DNA from: Dama dama
Taxonomy: Eukaryota; Chordata; Mammalia; Artiodactyla; Cervidae
Assembly (NCBI RefSeq): GCF_033118175.1
Contig: NC_083691.1
Coordinates: 59,982,001-60,046,000, forward strand
Direction of reading: 5' to 3'
Length of the DNA: 64,000 nucleotides
The notes under the pieces are model-generated. The model was not told the origin of the DNA. It saw nothing but the letters and a program-made list of their open reading frames with translations, and made no database searches. A program made the position numbers and the translations under genes. Within the stretch, counting starts at the first letter, position 1. The number at the start of each line of letters is the position of its first letter. Of this stretch, positions 14,201 through 29,200 are shown in pieces.

Positions 14201-17200
14201 AATGGTGTGACAGTGATACCCATTCAGTAGAAACTCCACTTTGAGTTTTGAATTCCAATATTTCCATATGAGCACAGAAAACATAGCCTGAGTACAGCAC
14301 TGTTATTTATTCTGATGCTTGGATGTTAGTTCATTCTGTAGCTGTACCATAGTTTGGGTTTCATTAAACCGATGCCCTAAAACCGAGATATTGCTATGCT
14401 ACTTCAAAATAATTCTGCAATGACTACCTTGTGCCATTTCCCATGTGAAAATTTGGGGGTGAAATGAGTTCGAGTGACAGATGGCAGGATCAATGCGTAT
14501 CTGTGCATTTATAATATTTTGAGCTATTGCCAAATTTCCAGTCTCACAGAGGTTGTACCAAATTATACTGCCATTCCCAATGTAAGAAAATCACTAGAGC
14601 TTTGACACCGTTACACCCACTGTCTGTGTAGTTACTTTCAGGATGGTAAGTGTTCATTGGCTGGGACCCAACATGTCAGTGATGGACATTTGCAGCTTTT
14701 CAAGGTAGCCTGTTTTATTTTCGGATAATTTGGTTCTTAGTGCTTCCTTATATGGAGTAAAAATTTCTCAAGCCACTACCCATTGGTGGTGTTCTTTTTC
14801 TTTTGGTGTTACCTTCTTTTACAAGATAAATTTTCTTAATACTCAAAGGCAGCTGTCATCTTCTCACCATTCTGTTTACTTGTAGTTCTTCCATCTCTTC
14901 TTCATAGGACAGGACTTGGAGCCCTTTTCTTGTCTAGGTTGTTCCCATTACCCTGGTGGTCTCTCAGGTGGTCTGCGCTCTGGAAGGGTATGGCGTTTCC
15001 ATGTCGGGGGGGTCCAGTGCTGGGTGGTGGAGAGCTGTCATCTCCCAGGCTGCTCCTGGTCTATCTGTGCAGGGTAGAAAAGGTTTCCAACCAGGTGCTC
15101 TTGTTTCCCCAGCTGTAACTCCAACTTGTTCTTAGTGGAAAGTAATTTCTCATACATGCTCTTTGTAGGCATCTTTTTTAGATTATCTAAATTCCCCAGT
15201 TCCCAGTGTTTTGCAGTTGGATTCCCAACTCTCTTTAACCATTGACTGTTTATTCATTATTGAAGAAAAGTACAGTGTAACAGAAAGGAACATTTTACTA
15301 TTAGAAATGTATCACTAAATTAAGATTTTTGATTCTAAAATGATTAGGTTCCAAGACCAAAGACTAAATTAATAAAAGGAGAATCTGGACAAAGTCTACT
15401 GGAAATGATGGCCTATGATCGTCTGAGCCAATCAGGTACTGGTAACGTTTAACTGATTTTATTTTAAAAAGAAAAAAGAACTTTTTCCTTTTTGAACACA
15501 TCTTAGATAGTGTCTTCTCTCTGCCCAGGAGATAATTTGTTAGAATTTTCTCTCCTTGCTATATTGAATTAGGGAATGGGAGGAGAGAACGAATGATAAA
15601 AAATGGTATAATCTTTAAAAGGAACAAATATTGTTTGCTTCTGTGTGGAGAAACTCTTTAACCCATCCTTAATCTAGCTGCTAGAATCTCCATCCAGAAC
15701 ATTTTAAGAGCACCTCTGGAACTAAGAATCAGTTACTGGTTTGCTAGCCTTTGGGGATAAAAGGTGAGAAAATTAGGGATCTTTCTCTTCAGGAGCTGAC
15801 AACTTAGAAACAAAGACAGAAGGTGTATATTCACATACTGTTAGGCTGTTGGAATTTGTAGATTTACTCCCAGTTCTTACTATTTGGGTTGGATCCTAAA
15901 GGTCTGTTACACTCTCTGGCTTTCCTAAGGCACAAACTTGAAAGTGTTCATGTGGCCAGTGAGTCAAACAGTGAACTGAAGGCTCTGTAGGGAAATGTTT
16001 CTGTAAGAGGCAGTTTTGATGTAAAGTTGAAGGGCCTTCATTAAGAGTTAGGAAATGATCTTAAATCCGACTAGCTGTAAGCTGGAGTCTGTAGGTAGAC
16101 TGTTGGTCAAGGCTCCTCTGTCCCACAGCTTACTTCTTTATAGGAGACAAACTTTGAGTCCTTGAAATGATCTTTTGTTTTTTTCTTCGATCTCCCTTCT
16201 ACATTTGCAGAGAGTCACAGTTTGTAAAATGAACTGTGTTGTACTGTCTTTGATCTGGGCCTGCTGAGCTTGTCTCTGCAAATTTTTGAAGAGATAATTG
16301 TCTGATAGTAATGACACCTGACTGACCAGCAGAATTACAGAAAAAAAGTTCTGTTTTTTTTTTATTTCAAGCAGCCTGATTGTGTAAAATTCACATAATG
16401 ATATTATTCACCTATTTTAAGTGTACAGTTTAGTGGTATTTTTAGTATGTTCACAAAGTTGTGTGATCATCACCATGCTTTTAGGATATTTCCATTACCT
16501 CATGAAGAAACTTGGTACCCATTAGCAATCACTCCCCATTTCCCTGCAAACCACTAGTCCTGGGCAGCCGCCAGTTCTCTGTCTCTTTTATCTCTCTCTG
16601 TGCTGGACATTTCATATATTGAATCATACATGCTGTGGTCTTTGGATCACTGTCTTCATTTACTTAGCATAGTGCTTTCAAGGTACATCCATGTGTACTT
16701 GAACTAGAACCTCATCCAAGGAGTGTTTTTAAAATAGGTTCAAATCTGTGGAATCATAATCTCTGGGACTGGAAGTCTAGAACTTAAACAGAAAGATTTT
16801 GAGCTCTTTTAAAGGATGATTCTGACCAGCCAGATTTAGAAATTTGGTTATCAGGACAGAAAATTTGAGCTTGATCCTATTCTCCTTTGGCCACTTGAAT
16901 CCCACACTTTTCCAAATGGAAATCCTTTTGGGATTTTTTGCACACATTTTTTCCTTTCCTTTTACTCTAGCACATAGACACAGATGCTTTGACACCTGTA
17001 GTCTATTCATTTTTCACATCAGCACCCTTTTGGGTCCAGCTGTGGTTGTTGGGCTGGAGGATTCATTCTGAGAATGTCATGTTATTTCCGCTTAGGGTAA
17101 GTGAATGAAACTGTTGAGAAATGTAACTTTAATCTATGTTTTTTAAATGATGGAAATAATTTGTTTTTCAGGGCATATGCTGCTAAACTTAAGTCGTGAC

Positions 17201-20200
17201 AAGCAAGACTTTTTAAAAGAGGTTGTAGAATCCTTTGCCAACAGGAGTGGGCAGTCAGCTTTGTATGACGCTCTGTTTTCTCGTCAGTTACCTAAGGATA
17301 GCTCTTTCCTTGGTAATGATGATATTGGAAGCATTGATGTACAAGAACCGGATCCTGATGAATTGGCTAGATATGATGTTGGTAAGTGGTATTTTTCTAA
17401 GGGAAGACTTTGCATTTTAATCCTTTTACACCAGGAGATATATAATAGCAACAGGGGGATTATCCAGAAATGACGACTTAATATTTTTGTGAATTACTTT
17501 CAAGGTTTATGGGGGGAGGGTAATATGAGGTGTTGGTAGTGGTTGTGGTAGCATGTGCTTTTCTTCTGAATAGTTCTGTACATGTGATTGGTGTCATGAA
17601 TTCTCTCAAGTATCATTTTGGTGCTAATACAATCTTTTTAATGAAGTAGCTATAATGTACTTGCCAGTTTCCGTCTGGAAGCTAAGATGTTTCCAATTTT
17701 TTCACTTACATTAAAAATACTGATGACAGTTTTTAGGTGTCTCCATTTCATTTTTTTTTCTATACAGGTTCCTAAAAACATAATTACTGGGGTAAAGTTG
17801 ATGGACATGTTTGTCTTGCAAATTGCTGTATTACCAGAAAGCTTGTTCCGTTTTTATGCTTTCATAAGCCCATAAACTTTTTTAATATTGAATTTCTTAA
17901 TTTATTAATGTAGTGGTATCCCACTGTTTTCATATTTCTTTACCGAAAGGAAGATCTATTGTTTTCAAGATTTATTATTGGATGGCTATTCTTTTTTTTT
18001 TTCCCCTCCAATTTCTCCTTTATTTATTTTTTTTTCAGTGGGTTTTGTCATACATGGATATGAATCAGCCATAGATTTACACGTATTCCCCTTCCCGATC
18101 CCCCCTCCCACCTCCCTCTCCACCCGATTCCTCTGGGTCTTCCCAGTGCACCAGGCCCGAGCACTTGTCTCATGCATCCCACCTGGGCTGGTGATCTGTT
18201 TCACCATAGATAGTATACATGCTGTTCTTTCAAAACATCCCACCCTCACCATCTCCCACAGAGTTCAAAAGTCTGTTCTGTATTTCTGTGTCTCTTTTTC
18301 TGTTTTGCATATAGGGTTATCGTTAACCATCTTTCTAAATTCCATATATATGTGTTAGTATGCTGTAATGTTCTTTATCTTTCTGGCTTACTTCACTCTG
18401 TATAATGGGCTCCAGTTTCATCCATCTCATTAGAACTGATTCAAATGAATTCTTTTTAACGGCTGAGTAATATTCCATGGTGTATATGTACCACAGCTTC
18501 CTTATCCATTCATCTGCTTATAGGCATCGAGGTTGCTTCCATGTCCTGGCTATTATAAACAGTGCTGCGATGAACATTATTTTACCTCTGTCAGTAGATT
18601 TTGTTTTATTGAGTTCTAGTGAGGCTCTTTTTTTCCTTCAAAAGAACTTTTTCCATCAAAACTGTTTTTCTTAAGAACATTAGACTTTGCTTATAGATTT
18701 TCCCTGTACTCTGATATGGAAAAGGAGTTATAACATTAAGGTACATTTAATATTACTATGAGTCAGTTGTTTATGTTGGCAAAACTGATGGCACACAAAA
18801 ATTTCCAAAACCTCAAGCCAGTTTTTTGTTTGTTTGTTTGTTTGCTTTCTTTCAGGTGCCATTCGGGCACATAATGGTAGTCTTCAACACCTCACCTGGC
18901 TTGGCTTACAGTGGAATTCATTACCTACCTTACCTGCAGTTCGAAAATGGCTAAAACAGCTTTTTCATCATTTGCCCCAGGAAACCTCAAGACTTGAAAC
19001 AAATGCACCTGAATCAATATGTATATTAGATCTTGAAGTAAGCATAGATTTTAATAACTTAAATACCATGAACACTTTTTTTTCCCCTAAATTGATTTTT
19101 TTTTCTTTTTTGGTAAATAGGTATTTCTGCTTGGAGTAATATATACCAGCCACTTACAGTTAAAGGAAAAGTCTAATTCTCACTGCAGCTTCTATCAGCC
19201 TCTGTGCTTGCCACTGCCTGTGTGTAAACAGCTTTGCACAGAAAGACAGAAAGCATGGTGGGATGCAGTTTGTAATCTAATTCACAGAAAAGCAGTGTAA
19301 GTAGTAAAAAAAAAAAAAAAAATTCCTTTAACTTAACTGCACAGGGACTTAATTTAATTCTCATGTAAAGTTTTAATTACCATGTGATGATTGACATATG
19401 TGTAAGTGTTGAACTGCATGTTTATAAACCAATTTCATTAAATAAAACTTTTTTTAGACCTGGGACCTCAGCAAAATTGCGACTTCTAGTTCAGCGTGAC
19501 ATAAACACTCTACGAGGCCAGGAAAAAACTGGCCTTCAGCCTGCTCTGCTCGTGCACTGGGCAAAATGCCTTCAGAAAACGGTGAGTTCACTGACGTGGA
19601 GCAGTTTGTAAGAACATTATCTTAATTTTTTTAAATGACATACTTGACACTGAAAATTTTTTGGTTTTAAAAACAGTAGCAGCATGTTCATATTGTGTCA
19701 GGTGAAATCTTATTTTCTCAGTCTTGCCACAAAGTAGTTAGTATAGTTTGTATGTATGTGCTTAAGAACAGTGCCTAGCACAGTAAATGTTACCAGGTAT
19801 TAGCTGTTACTATTACTTACAGTTACCAACCTGAAGATTTTTTTAGCAGTTGGGTGGCACAAGGCTCTATAGGTAACGGCATTATAGACCTTGCTCAATA
19901 TTTGAGGTCTGTTCTGTGGCACCTATAGCAACTTCACGAAAAAAGAGGAGGCTGCCCGATTGGGTAGTGTCATTGGAGGTATTTCAAAATTGGGTCTAGA
20001 ATGAGTGCTGGTGGTAAAGTGCTTAGTTATTTTAGAATTTGGAAAGGTGAGCATATGACTTATGAGATTTTATTTTGCCTAGGATTTAAAGTTTTAGCCA
20101 GTTCAGAACATCTGAAAATGAGTTTTTGAATCTGTTCATTTGTGTCTATTTGTGTGCTTCTAACTTTGTATTTTAGGGCTGTGATCTTAAGTCTTTTTAT

Positions 20201-23200
20201 GATCAACGAGAATACATAGGCAGAAGTGTTCATTACTGGAAAAAGGTTTTACCATTGTTGAAGATGATCAAGAAGAAGAGCAGCATCCCTGAGCCTGCTG
20301 ACCCTCTGTTCAGGCATTTCCACAGTGCAGACATTCAGGTAATGGAGAGTCCTGTCGTGAACTAGCTGGAGGTCTGGGCTTCTAGTTTATAAATAAGGAA
20401 ATGGAAGTAGAAACTGCTTATATTAATTGCCCGACTATTGAATGGTAGTCTTGTTTTCTAAGTCCACTGTCTGTCACAGATGCAACATGACAGAGAAGAA
20501 CACTGAAATGCTGATCTCATTAGATCGTGTGAAATCCTTGGGAAATATTTGGGTTTGATATTCTGGGTAGAGGCAGCTTGACTGAAAGTTACCCAATGTG
20601 TTTAGGCATGTGAAATTGGTGAATACGAAGATGAAGCACACGTAACATTCGCTATGTTGGATGTAGTTAATGGAAATATAGACGATGCTATGGCTGCTTT
20701 TGAATCTATTAATAACGTCGTTTCTTACTGGAATCTTGCACTGGTAAGTAGTGTGGTAGTTGAATTAAAGGGCTTTTGTTTTAAAACATAATTGTTTCAT
20801 AAAGCACTCCTGTGTATAGCTTTTTCACAGAAAAGCAGAAGACATTGATAATGATGTGCTTTCTTCTGAAGAACAAGAAGAATGCAAAAATTACCTGAGA
20901 AAGACCAGGGACTACCTGATAAAGATTTTAGATGACTGTGATTCAAATCTGTCAGTAGTTAAGAAAGTAAGTTGCAGATTTTATTTTCTTATTACTGCTA
21001 GCTAGGTGATAAGGAATTTTGCCTTGATTTTATATTTTGGTAATTTTAAAAATGCTTAGCGATACCATATTAATGCACAGAAGTGGGGTGTTTAAATATT
21101 TAATCAGTAATACTTTGCCTTAGGTTTGTGTGTGTGTGTGTGTGTTTAAATGTGGACATTTAGGTTTATACCATTAAAAAAATGCTTGTTGGAGAATTAG
21201 AAAAGGCTGGCATTTATTTTTGTTACCTGGCGATGTATTCAGCAAATGTTGCCACTGAGACTAGTTCTGTGTGGACTCGGCAGTTAAACATGTTAATGAA
21301 ATCGGGTGGTTGCCCATGATGTTGGGACGTTTCTCCCCTCGTCACTGTCTCCTGTGACCACCTTTCCCCAGCTGTCAGCAGTTTGAGGCTGTTGTGATGG
21401 GATTAACCTCAATGACATTCAACCTTCCACCTGTTTTATTCGTGAGTTTGTGTTGCTGCTCTTGGATCAGGGTTATGTTTGGTTCATGCCAGCTTCTGTG
21501 TTTCTCCTCTCCTCTCATTCAGAATCAGTGAGTGAGTGGCAGTGACTTACTTTGCTCACATGGAAATACTCCCCAGTTAACATTGCTCTGCCCTTGCTGC
21601 CTCCATCAGGAGGGGTAGACACAGCATGGACTTGAGGGTTAGGAGACTTTAGATTGCACAGCATTTTCTGTGTGTTGTTACATAAAGTACAATGTGCTTG
21701 TCACACAGAAGTATGAAAATGTAAACTAGTAAGATAAAAATTTTAATTTGAGAGTTCTTCTGTTGGTGATTTTGCAGACTAAAGATGTTGATTCTTGCCT
21801 TTTATTTCTAGTTGCCTGTGACCCTGGAATCTGTGAAAGAGATGCTTAATTTAGTCATGCAGGAGCTTGATGAGTTCAGTGAAGGAGCGCCTCTTCATAA
21901 AAATGGGTCTTTGCGAAATGCAGATTCAGAAATGAAACACTCGACTTCATCTCCCACCAAATTCTCTCCATCACCAAATAGAAGTTATAAGGTAAGTGGA
22001 AAAGAGAAGTCACTTTACTGCAGAATGTGTATTCTAGATGTTTTAAATACTGTTTCATTGTTATTTTTTCAGTATTCTCCCAAAACACCACCTCAGTGGG
22101 CAGAAGATCAAAATTGCTTATTGAAAATGATCTGCGAACAGGTGGAGGCCATTAAGGTAAATGCCTTGATTTTTCTAAACTGTGCCTATCTTATTCCAAG
22201 ATTCCTTCCTTGACCACTTTCTCATTCATTTCTAACACTGTTCCAGATGTTCCTCTGCTGCATGACTGTAGAATCATACTGTGTTTCACATGCTTCCGTC
22301 TTGACATTAGCTTATTTTTGAAATTACTTATGTGTCTTTATCCTCCACAAGATATGACTCTTTCAAAGATGGAGACTCATATACAAACCATGGCCCTGTT
22401 CCCAGCATAGAGGAAGTCCCCAGTGATTGAGTGAACTTATCGAGCTCTAGTCTTCATACCTTGGTTTGTGAGATTATAGCTCACACTGCCTAGTGTATGT
22501 CACATTTATAGCTAAGACTTCACAAGTGGTCTAAACTTCAAAGGGTCTCTCTTTTTATTACTTCATATGAATTTGACTTAATTATGTAAAGACGCAGGTG
22601 TCTGTACATGATTGTGCTTTAACTTTATGAAAGTGACCTCAACTGTAGCACTCAAAGGAACTTTACTTCTTTGGAATTGGAGGTACAAGTTGTTTCATGC
22701 TCATTGACAAGAACTAAATCATTCATGCTTCTAAAATCATGCCAAGGAAAGTCTTCAAACCTGTATTTTTTTTTTGCACTTTTCAATTTGCATAAGAATT
22801 TTGTGTGTTAATTTTGTATAATTGTGACTTGCATGATATTACATGCTGACCATGTAGATTTCTGGCACCTACATGGTGTTCTTGTGTGCCTGGAAAGCTA
22901 GGGTCTAATACTGACTGCCATTGATGCACAACTTTGGGTCAGGCACTTCCTTAGCTTTCTGTCTGTCTTCTCATACATAAAGTGAGACTTGTCGAAACTA
23001 ATTTTCATCATGTGTTCTAGTTGTTTGAGTTTTAACATTATGTTTATAGCTTTAATTGGATGTTTAAATCTATGTTCCAGATACTAGTGGTGACCAGTTA
23101 AATTTTCCAGCTGATTCCATTTGTTTCTTACTTTCAGATATATACCATCTGGACTAGACACAGTATAGATGATGAATGGGAAAAAATTTATTTAGTTTGA

Positions 23201-26200
23201 AAATTTACGATGTATTTTTTACCTTAATAGTTACAGGGTTTGTTTTTTTTTTCCAGGAAATTTTTATTCCTAAAATACTTTTTTTTTTTTTTTCTCCACA
23301 CCACTGGCTTGCGGGCATCTTGGTTGCTATCCCCTTCCCCCCACCCACCCAGGGATTGGACCCAGGGCCGCAGCAGTAAGAGCACTGAACTTAAACCACT
23401 AGACTGCCAAGGAATTTCATCTGAAACACTTGTAGAAGAAGAGGGTAGCCTTGCTGGATCTGTCTCTGACCTCATTATTATAACTTATTCCTGAAAAGTA
23501 CCTGCCTTATAGGTTCTGGGGTTGGGGAGGTGTTGGCCTTTTTCTTGTCTGATCCCTAACCACTGGCTGTCATTGGAAGGCTTAGTAGTTGGTGCTCGAG
23601 GGCTTACTTGCTCTGAGGCATGTGGAATCTTCCTGGAGCAAAAGGATATAACCCGTGTCCCCTGCATTGGCAGGCAAATTCCTATCCATTGCACCACTAG
23701 GGAAGTCCTAAACAGAACTTTAGAAAGATGAAGTAAATGTAGAATGGAAAGGGAGATGAATCCATTTTTTAGGTTAGAGCTGACTCTAGATTGAGTGGGT
23801 ATGGTAGTGATACTAAGGAGGGAAAAGAATGGGAGCAAAAAACAAGCTTTAAGAAATTAAGAATCATGTTTTACATCAGCATCCTGGTGCTCAGATCTGA
23901 CTGTGGAGTATGGACTCTCTGAAGGCATCATCAGGTATTAAATTTGCTCTAGCACTGTTTATGCCATGATATAACTGCTTAAAACTGTTTTCTTCTTCCA
24001 ACAGAAAGAAATGCAAGAGTTGAAACTAAATACCAGTAGCTCAGGGTCCCCTCATCGTTGGCCTCCAGAGAATTATGGACCAGACCCAGTGCCTGATAGT
24101 TATCAGGGGTCACAGAATTTTCACGGGGCCCCACTGACAGGTGAGTTGGCAACTGAATAATCCCAGGTGTTAGTGACGATACTGTACTGCTGCCTCCTTC
24201 AGTTAGGTAATTTGTGAAATCACCTTGTCTGTATGCCTTAATTTATTACATGTTTGTGTCTGCCTATATGTTGCTTAAATTTTATTTGTTGTTACCAAGA
24301 TTTTTTATAACTCCAGAAACAAAATAAGCTTTATCTGATCCTGTTTATGTAAAGGCTTAGAGAACCCTTTACTGCACATCTCGGAGGAGCTGAGACTGAG
24401 CTGGAACTATGCCTTATATTGGAAAAATGTTAACTGATAGTATAATTCGTTAAGAGGTGCCTAATTATGAAACTAAACTTTGGGGAATTATTTTGATGAC
24501 ATTCGGAGAGGTCTGGCAGTCTTGGGAAATCTTTCATATATGGAAGGAAAGAGTTTGAGCTAGGGTAGAGTGGATTTTTAGGTTGTACTCGTAATTAGCT
24601 CTCTGAGCCAGTTCGTCTATTTGAAACATAGAAATAACACTTGCATCGCATGGTTATTGTATTTGTATAGGTGGGGGGTTGTGTGTGTGCGCATCAGGCA
24701 TTTACTTAGAGTACGCAGTAAACATTCAGTGAACCACAGGGCACAAGGCAGTTGCCCTGTGGGTTGTCTGTGTGCCAGGGTGCATTGTGTATGTGATTTC
24801 ATTCAATTACAGTAACCCAGAGTGGGAGATACCATTATGAATTCCCATGTTTAGATGAAATGGGCTTGGAAGATTAGGTGACACCATTATTGTACACGTC
24901 GCTATTGGTAGAGGCTTCAGACTCTGGTGCTCTGATTTCAGGCCACGTGCCCCCAGGCAGCCAGAGTGATGATGAAGACAGGGTTTTTCACGTGGGACAG
25001 ATTCCTGAAATGGAGGTAATTAGATTAATTGGTTTTAGTTCAAAAGAAAGATTGGGAATGGTGTGGCCCAGTTTAGTACCTTAGTGATGGTCCCTAGGGT
25101 CTTCCTCAGAGCAGCTTGTTGTCTTCTCATGACAGTGTCCTTCAAGTGCAACAGGTAACAGAGAAGATCTTTGTGAAGTCAGACTAATGCTGTCAATCAT
25201 AGGTGTGGATGTGAGGAGCCTGCCAGATTTAAACATTGCCTGCCTGAGGTGCCATACACCATGTTGAACCTGACTGGCGGGTACGGGCTCATGGCTGGCT
25301 TCCTCTGGGGCTTTCTAGATGCTGTGTGGTTATCACTGGGCACCTTTTGGGTCACAATTTCTGTTTCTTCTTTGTGCATAGGAGGTCTTCTGGTTGTTAA
25401 ACACACATCTGAACATAACATTCACATTGTCTCATTTTATTCTCGAAAGTACCCTGTGGACTGTGTAGATGCAGCACACCCTCACTTAACAGGTGAGAGG
25501 AATGGAGACCCCAGGGGGCTGCTTGACAGTCACAGTCGCAGGCAGCTCTGGCTCAAGCCAAGAGTCCCAGCTCCTGACCACCCTCCTGAACTCACAGACG
25601 GTTTCCCTAGTGAAGGTCCAGACGTGCCAGGGTGGCCCTTGTCTGCTGATAGTAGATGACTGAAAACCATCAGTAAGCTCAAATAAGGAAATGCTCAAAA
25701 GTACTGATGAGTGTAAAGAAAACTGGAAGCTAATCGTGTCACATAGAGTTCTGCTACCAGTTTGGAGCATTTTTTTCTGGTCCTTTCTCTTTGTATTCAT
25801 AAGGAATTTTTTATGAGATTTTCACTATATTAGCATTTTGTTCAGAGATGAGTAAGCATGTGTTTTAAATACTACTTTAAGTTCTGAGCATTTTTCTACT
25901 CAGTATTCTTTGATGGTACCATTAATGAACACGAGGACCCCATCACACACAAGCTCTGCAAGTTTTACTCCCTGGTTTTTATTTCCCTTTGTTGGTGTTG
26001 TAATTATTGCTGTGAACACAATCCTAGGATTCCAGGGTTTTATAAGATTTCTTGTGTTGGGGAATTGCTTTCCTGAAAAACTGTGCCAGTTTTATACTTT
26101 TACACTTTTTTTTTACACTCCAGGATCTGGTAGTGCCTGTCTGTTCACACTCTTGCCAGTTATTAACTATTATCGGTTTATTAAAACCTTGCCAATTTTT

Positions 26201-29200
26201 AAAAGCAAAAATATATCAGCTTTTAAATTTTTGGTTTTTTAATACTAGGAATGTCTAGCACACTTAGCTTTCATGAGTTACCTATTCATTTGGTGCTTTT
26301 TTTCTATAGGATTTTTTGGGTAGGTTTATCTTTCACTCTCAGTGATAAAGTCACTAGTTAAATTTCAGATGTTATAATTCTTAGCCCATATATATCCATC
26401 CACTTGTTCTGTGTTCTTTGCCTATTTTATCCCAGGAATGTTTCAGAGGAGCCCCTGCAAGCAGCGCATTAGTTTCCTTGCTCAGCTGTGGGCTTCTCCA
26501 GTGGCGCTGCCTCTGTGTTACTGTGCAGGGAGCACAGGCGGCCTGGTTTACCCTCACTGGGCCTTTGCAGGACTTTCCAGAGCCGGCTGCTCAGCACCTC
26601 TTGGGTCACAGTTTCCACTTCCTCCTTGCGTAAAGTTATAAATGATCTTTAAGTTGTTTTGTTTTCTGGTAAAACTTTCATAGACCAGATCAGGCAAAGT
26701 CTGTTGGTTGTTTTTACCATCAACAGGAGTGTCTTCTAGTTGTTGGTTTCCTGGTGACAGACACGTACACAAAGCAGGTGGGGCAAATAGTTTGGGCACT
26801 AGCTTGAGTATTAGTCGTGTTGTCGCCTGTTTATTAAGCCAAGAAGCAGATTTTGTGTTACTTTGGAGATCCTTTATATGAATTTGCCAGGTGATTTTTG
26901 ACCTGAATGTTGTTGCTAGCTTGAATATAAAATGCAACCTTGTCATTCTGCAGATTTTCAAGCCTCACTTCAAAATTGTGGCCCTGAGGCCATCACATTT
27001 GTTTTGGTTCCTTAAGTCCTTCCTGTGGCCACTGTCTCCCCCATATTCATGATGTGGCAGGACTGTGTCTTCATATCGAGCCCCTCTTTCTCAGGAAGGG
27101 GGCCCACCACTCCTCTTAGCTCCTTCTGGTGCTCGCTGTGGGGGCTTTCTTGGTGCCCACCTGCTACTGCCCTCACTGCTCCTGTTACACTTGGCAGTTG
27201 TTCTAGTTTGTCATTTGATAATCATCTTTATGGTGTATTTTGATGTATAGAAAAATTTTAAAAGTCTGTGTAGTTAAATCTTTGATTTCTACTGCTTTTG
27301 TATTTATAGTTCTTGCCTAGATAGTGCTACTTGCAGCATAGATTTTTTTTTAACAGTGTTTTCTTTCTTTTCTTTTTTTTTTTCTTGTTTTTTTTTTTTA
27401 GTTGCAACTACTGGCCATTCAGTATGTTATAGTCAGTCACCAGCATATAATACCCAGTATCTACTCAGACCAGCAGCTAATGTTACTCCCACAAAGGTAA
27501 CAAAGGAATAATTTATATTTATAAATATCTCCTTTTTAATTGTCCAGGCTTCCTACAGATTAATTCAAGAAGTAATTAAACATTAAAAGTTAAATGTCCC
27601 ATGAGGTATAGATATTTTAAATTTCTCTCTGGATAGAGAAGGTATGTTTCTTAGTTATCTAATTTTAATACAATATGTGTGAACATCTAGAATATTTTTG
27701 AACAGGAGTGGTGGTGGTGGGAGCTTCATCGTCCTGTGACAGAGGCAGGACTGTGATGCACTCCCTGGAGCACTGTGGGTGGCACTCGCAGGCCTAGACA
27801 CTGTGACCAAGTGTCCATGGAGACCAGCCCCAGCAGAGACTGGGGTTTGGGTGCACCCAGGCCCTAGCTCTTAACTTCTCTGTGCCTTATGTATTAGAAT
27901 GATACTAGTGCCTTAGTTTGTAGGGTTTGAGAATATTAAAATGAGATGCTATGTGTACACAGAACTTGAAACTATGCCCAAGTGGCACATGAACAATTGT
28001 CAGTGCTCATCGTCATCATCATCATTATCAACATCATTGGACACTGTGTTTAGGAGTGAGGAAGGTATTTATTCTACGGATATAGTGTAGGAGAATTAGA
28101 TGTGTAAGGTGCTGTTTTTGGTTAAGGCGATTTTTGGGACATGCCAAGAACTAGAGCTGTAAGTATCCTTGTAGCAATGTCTTAAGAACACACTGTGTGC
28201 TCTAGTGGTGTATTTATACTCATGCTTGAGGTTCGTGAGAATTGGTTTGTATCAAGGTAAGCTATAGTTTTATGGACAGCCTACAAAAGTGTTCACTTTG
28301 TCTTTTTCCAGGGGCCGGTTTATGGCATGAACAGGCTTCCACCTCAGCAGCACGTCTACGGCTACCCCCAGCAGATGCACACACCGCCCGTGCAGAGCTC
28401 ATCAGCGTGCATGTTCTCTCAAGACATGTATGGCCCCCCGTTGCGTTTTGAGTCTCCTGCGACAGGAATTCTGTCACCCAGGGGTGATGATTACTTTAAT
28501 TACAATGTTCAACAGACAAGCACAAATCCACCTTTGCCAGAACCAGGTTATTTTACAAAACCTCCACTTGCAGCACATGCTTCAAGGTCTGCAGAACCTA
28601 AGGTTTTAGAATTTGGAAAAACCAGTTTTGTTCACCCGGTGCCTGGTGAAGGAATGAGGCCATCTCTGGCAGCACCTGCACATACAACACAGCCGACTCC
28701 TTTCAAATTTAATTCAAATTTCAAGTCAAATGATGGTGACTTCACGTTTTCCTCACCACAGGTTGTGGCACAGGCCCCTGCTACGACTTACAACAATAAT
28801 GAAAGCCTCTTAGGTCTGCTGACTTCAGATAAACCTTTGCAGGGAGATGGGTACAGTGGACCAAAAGCTGCTCAAAACATGGGGCCTCGAAATACGTTCA
28901 ATTTTGGAAGCAAAAATGTGCCTGGAATTTCATTAACTGAGAACATGGGTACAAATCAGCCAAAGAATTCTGGTTTTCGACGCAGTGATGATATGTTTAC
29001 TTTCTACAGTCCAGGGAAATCACTGTTCGGAGTGCCTGCCACAGAGCCGGTCAGCAAGGGTCACGATGCTGACGGGGGAAGTGCACAGGGGGACGAGGAG
29101 GATGATGGCCCTCACTTTGAACCCGTGGTGCCTCTTCCTGACAAGATCGAAGTGAGGACTGGTGAGGAGGATGAGGAGGAGTTCTTCTGCAATCGTGCAA

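Noticed and set aside
17978..18358. 126-codon frame in RANBP2 intron 9
   Set aside because: Lies inside an antisense, 5'-truncated L1 3' region.
24941..25014. Exon-like segment in RANBP2 intron 18 with a tttcag acceptor and gtaatt donor
   Set aside because: Its 74-bp length would change the phase from 1 to 0, which does not fit exon 19, and the peptide is not part of the RANBP2 protein that I know.
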